DNA of 64,000 bases from Pseudomonadota bacterium (GTDB taxonomy: Bacteria; Pseudomonadota; Alphaproteobacteria; UBA828), in the NCBI GenBank assembly GCA_027624955.1, contig JAQBTG010000004.1, positions 1-64,000 of the forward strand, written 5' to 3'. The notes beneath the pieces are model-generated. The model saw only the letters and a list, made by a program, of their open reading frames with translations, had not been told where the DNA came from and made no database searches. Positions 63,071-64,000 of this stretch are shown one piece after another. The translations under genes were made by a program, and so were the position numbers. Every line of letters starts with the position of its first letter. The first letter of the stretch is position 1.

Positions 63071-64000
63071 TCAGACTGGGTGGTCGCGCTTCCATTCGGA
63101 CAAATAATCTCGCGTGAGCGGCGCGGCGTCCTGTTGGCGGGCGATCTGAATTTGCGCGACCATGTGATCCTGACGGCGGAATGCGGTTTCCGCCCCGGCC
63201 AGATAAAACTCCCACATGCGGCTGAAACGCTCGTCATAAATCGCTTTCACCTTGTCTCGGTTGGCGCGGAAGTTTGCCGACCAGTGCCTGAGTGTCTCAG
63301 CATAATGGACGCGAAGAATTTCCACATCGAGCACTTGTAGGCCGGTCGGTTCAATCGCCGCGAATATCTCTGATAGAGAAGGCGTATAGCCGCCCGGAAA
63401 GATATATTTGCGCAGCCACGGATTGGTGACGCTGGGGCCATCCCATCGGGCAATCGTATGCAGCACCGCTACGCCGTCCTCGGCGAGCAAGGATTTCAAT
63501 TTTCTGAAGAATTGTGTGTAGTACTTGACGCCGACATGCTCAAACATGCCGACCGAGACGATGCGGTCATAGACCCCAGTCTCCAGGCGATAATCGCGCA
63601 AATCGAAGCGCACATGATCGGCGATGCCGAGTTTCTTGACCCGTTCCGTGGCGTAGGCTTGCTGCTCGGTGGAGAGCGTCAGGCCAGTTACTTGGGCGCC
63701 CGTCACCTGATGCAGATAGATGCCGAGCCCCCCCCAACCCGAGCCGATATCGAGCAACTTTAGGCCCGGGCGGTCGAGCACCAGCTTCGACGCAAGGTGA
63801 TGCTTTTTCGCCAATTGTGCCTGTTCCAGGCTGTCGTTCGGGGTTTGAAAATAGGCGCAGGAATATTGCCGGTCGCTATCGAGGAAAAGATCGAACAATT
63901 CGTCCGAGAGGTCGTAATGATGCGCCACATTTTTGCGCGCTCTGCTCACCGGATTATACTGCTGAATCGGTCGCACAAAGGGCGTTAGCCAGTTGCGGAA
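63071..64000 (-). CDS. cfa: Cyclopropane-fatty-acyl-phospholipid synthase, 5' end cut by window edge
   Basis: C-terminal 309 codons of a SAM-dependent methyltransferase that adds a methylene bridge to unsaturated acyl chains of membrane lipids. The frame runs to the window edge (FRNWLTPFVRPIQQYNPVSR). Motifs: NVAHHYDLSDELFDLFLD, YSCAYFQTPNDSL, the SAM motif LLDIGSGWGGLGIYL, and MFEHVGVKYYTQFF with the active-site Glu/His. The C-terminus (TFRRQDHMVAQIQ-like) is typical. The full protein would be about 400 aa, so around 90 residues lie outside. Confidence 0.92.
   Translation of the reverse strand, partial: FRNWLTPFVRPIQQYNPVSRARKNVAHHYDLSDELFDLFLDSDRQYSCAYFQTPNDSLEQAQLAKKHHLASKLVLDRPGLKLLDIGSGWGGLGIYLHQVTGAQVTGLTLSTEQQAYATERVKKLGIADHVRFDLRDYRLETGVYDRIVSVGMFEHVGVKYYTQFFRKLKSLLAEDGVAVLHTIARWDGPSVTNPWLRKYIFPGGYTPSLSEIFAAIEPTGLQVLDVEILRVHYAETLRHWSANFRANRDKVKAIYDERFSRMWEFYLAGAETAFRRQDHMVAQIQIARQQDAAPLTRDYLSEWKRDHPV

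Overview
The window is a chromosomal segment of an alphaproteobacterium, by eye about 60% G+C. The main taxonomic clues are a GcrA cell-cycle regulator, a DUF4169 protein, adenylylatable type-I glutamine synthetase, and the blocks argD-argF-hslO, ppx-rlmE, radA-cvpA-purF-SDR and dnaB-alr. A free-living member of the Rhodospirillales or a neighbouring order is a reasonable guess; the sequence alone does not fix the genus. Coding density is high, with many 4-base ATGA/GTGA start-stop overlaps. One mobile-element gene (an IS6-type transposase cut by the left edge) is visible. There is no CRISPR array, rRNA or prophage; one tRNA (Gln, CTG) is present.

Layout. 1-9 kb: transposase, fumC, a repeat cluster, a ribbon-helix-helix protein, glnA and a giant AsmA-like protein. 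9-16 kb: DUF4169, then on the minus strand mscS-type channel > ABC-2 permease > argD > argF > hslO > lipoprotein. 16.5-22 kb: arsC, a histone-deacetylase-like hydrolase and a zinc-type dehydrogenase in tight succession, then a MarR regulator divergent from a FAA-hydrolase/luciferase-like monooxygenase pair. 22-26 kb: one very large signalling gene (zinc ribbons, class III cyclase, AAA-type ATPase, TPR repeats and a SlyD-like FKBP domain), split by a single-base frameshift. 26-40 kb: accessory catabolism, with an acyl-CoA synthetase, cyclase, SMP-30, a threonine-to-glycine operon (TDH, KBL) joined to a thiolase-fold protein and its DUF35 partner, an orphan hydantoinase B, a response regulator, SDR, an F420/FMN-type luciferase-like enzyme and a PaaK-like ligase. 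40-53 kb: housekeeping, with DUF411, tRNA-Gln, ppx, rlmE, guaB, TPR protein, guaA, Sel1, gcrA, Mpo1-like, thioredoxin-like, YfgM, BamB and Der. 53-64 kb, all minus strand: dnaB > alr > RND/MMPL exporter > relic of an MlaF-type ATPase > radA > cvpA > purF > SDR, and at the right edge a cyclopropane-fatty-acid synthase that continues past the window.

How the parts work together: guaB and guaA (GMP branch) and purF supply purines; argD and argF make citrulline; YfgM, BamB and Der serve envelope assembly and ribosome maturation; TDH and KBL convert threonine to glycine and acetyl-CoA. The points most worth a second look are the FKBP-fused cyclase/ATPase with its frameshift, the low-GC RND exporter lying beside the stump of a lipid-transport ATPase, the thiolase-fold/DUF35 pair lacking the usual nucleophilic cysteine next to TDH-KBL, and a dispersed palindromic repeat found in full at 4.7 and 25.9 kb and as fragments elsewhere.
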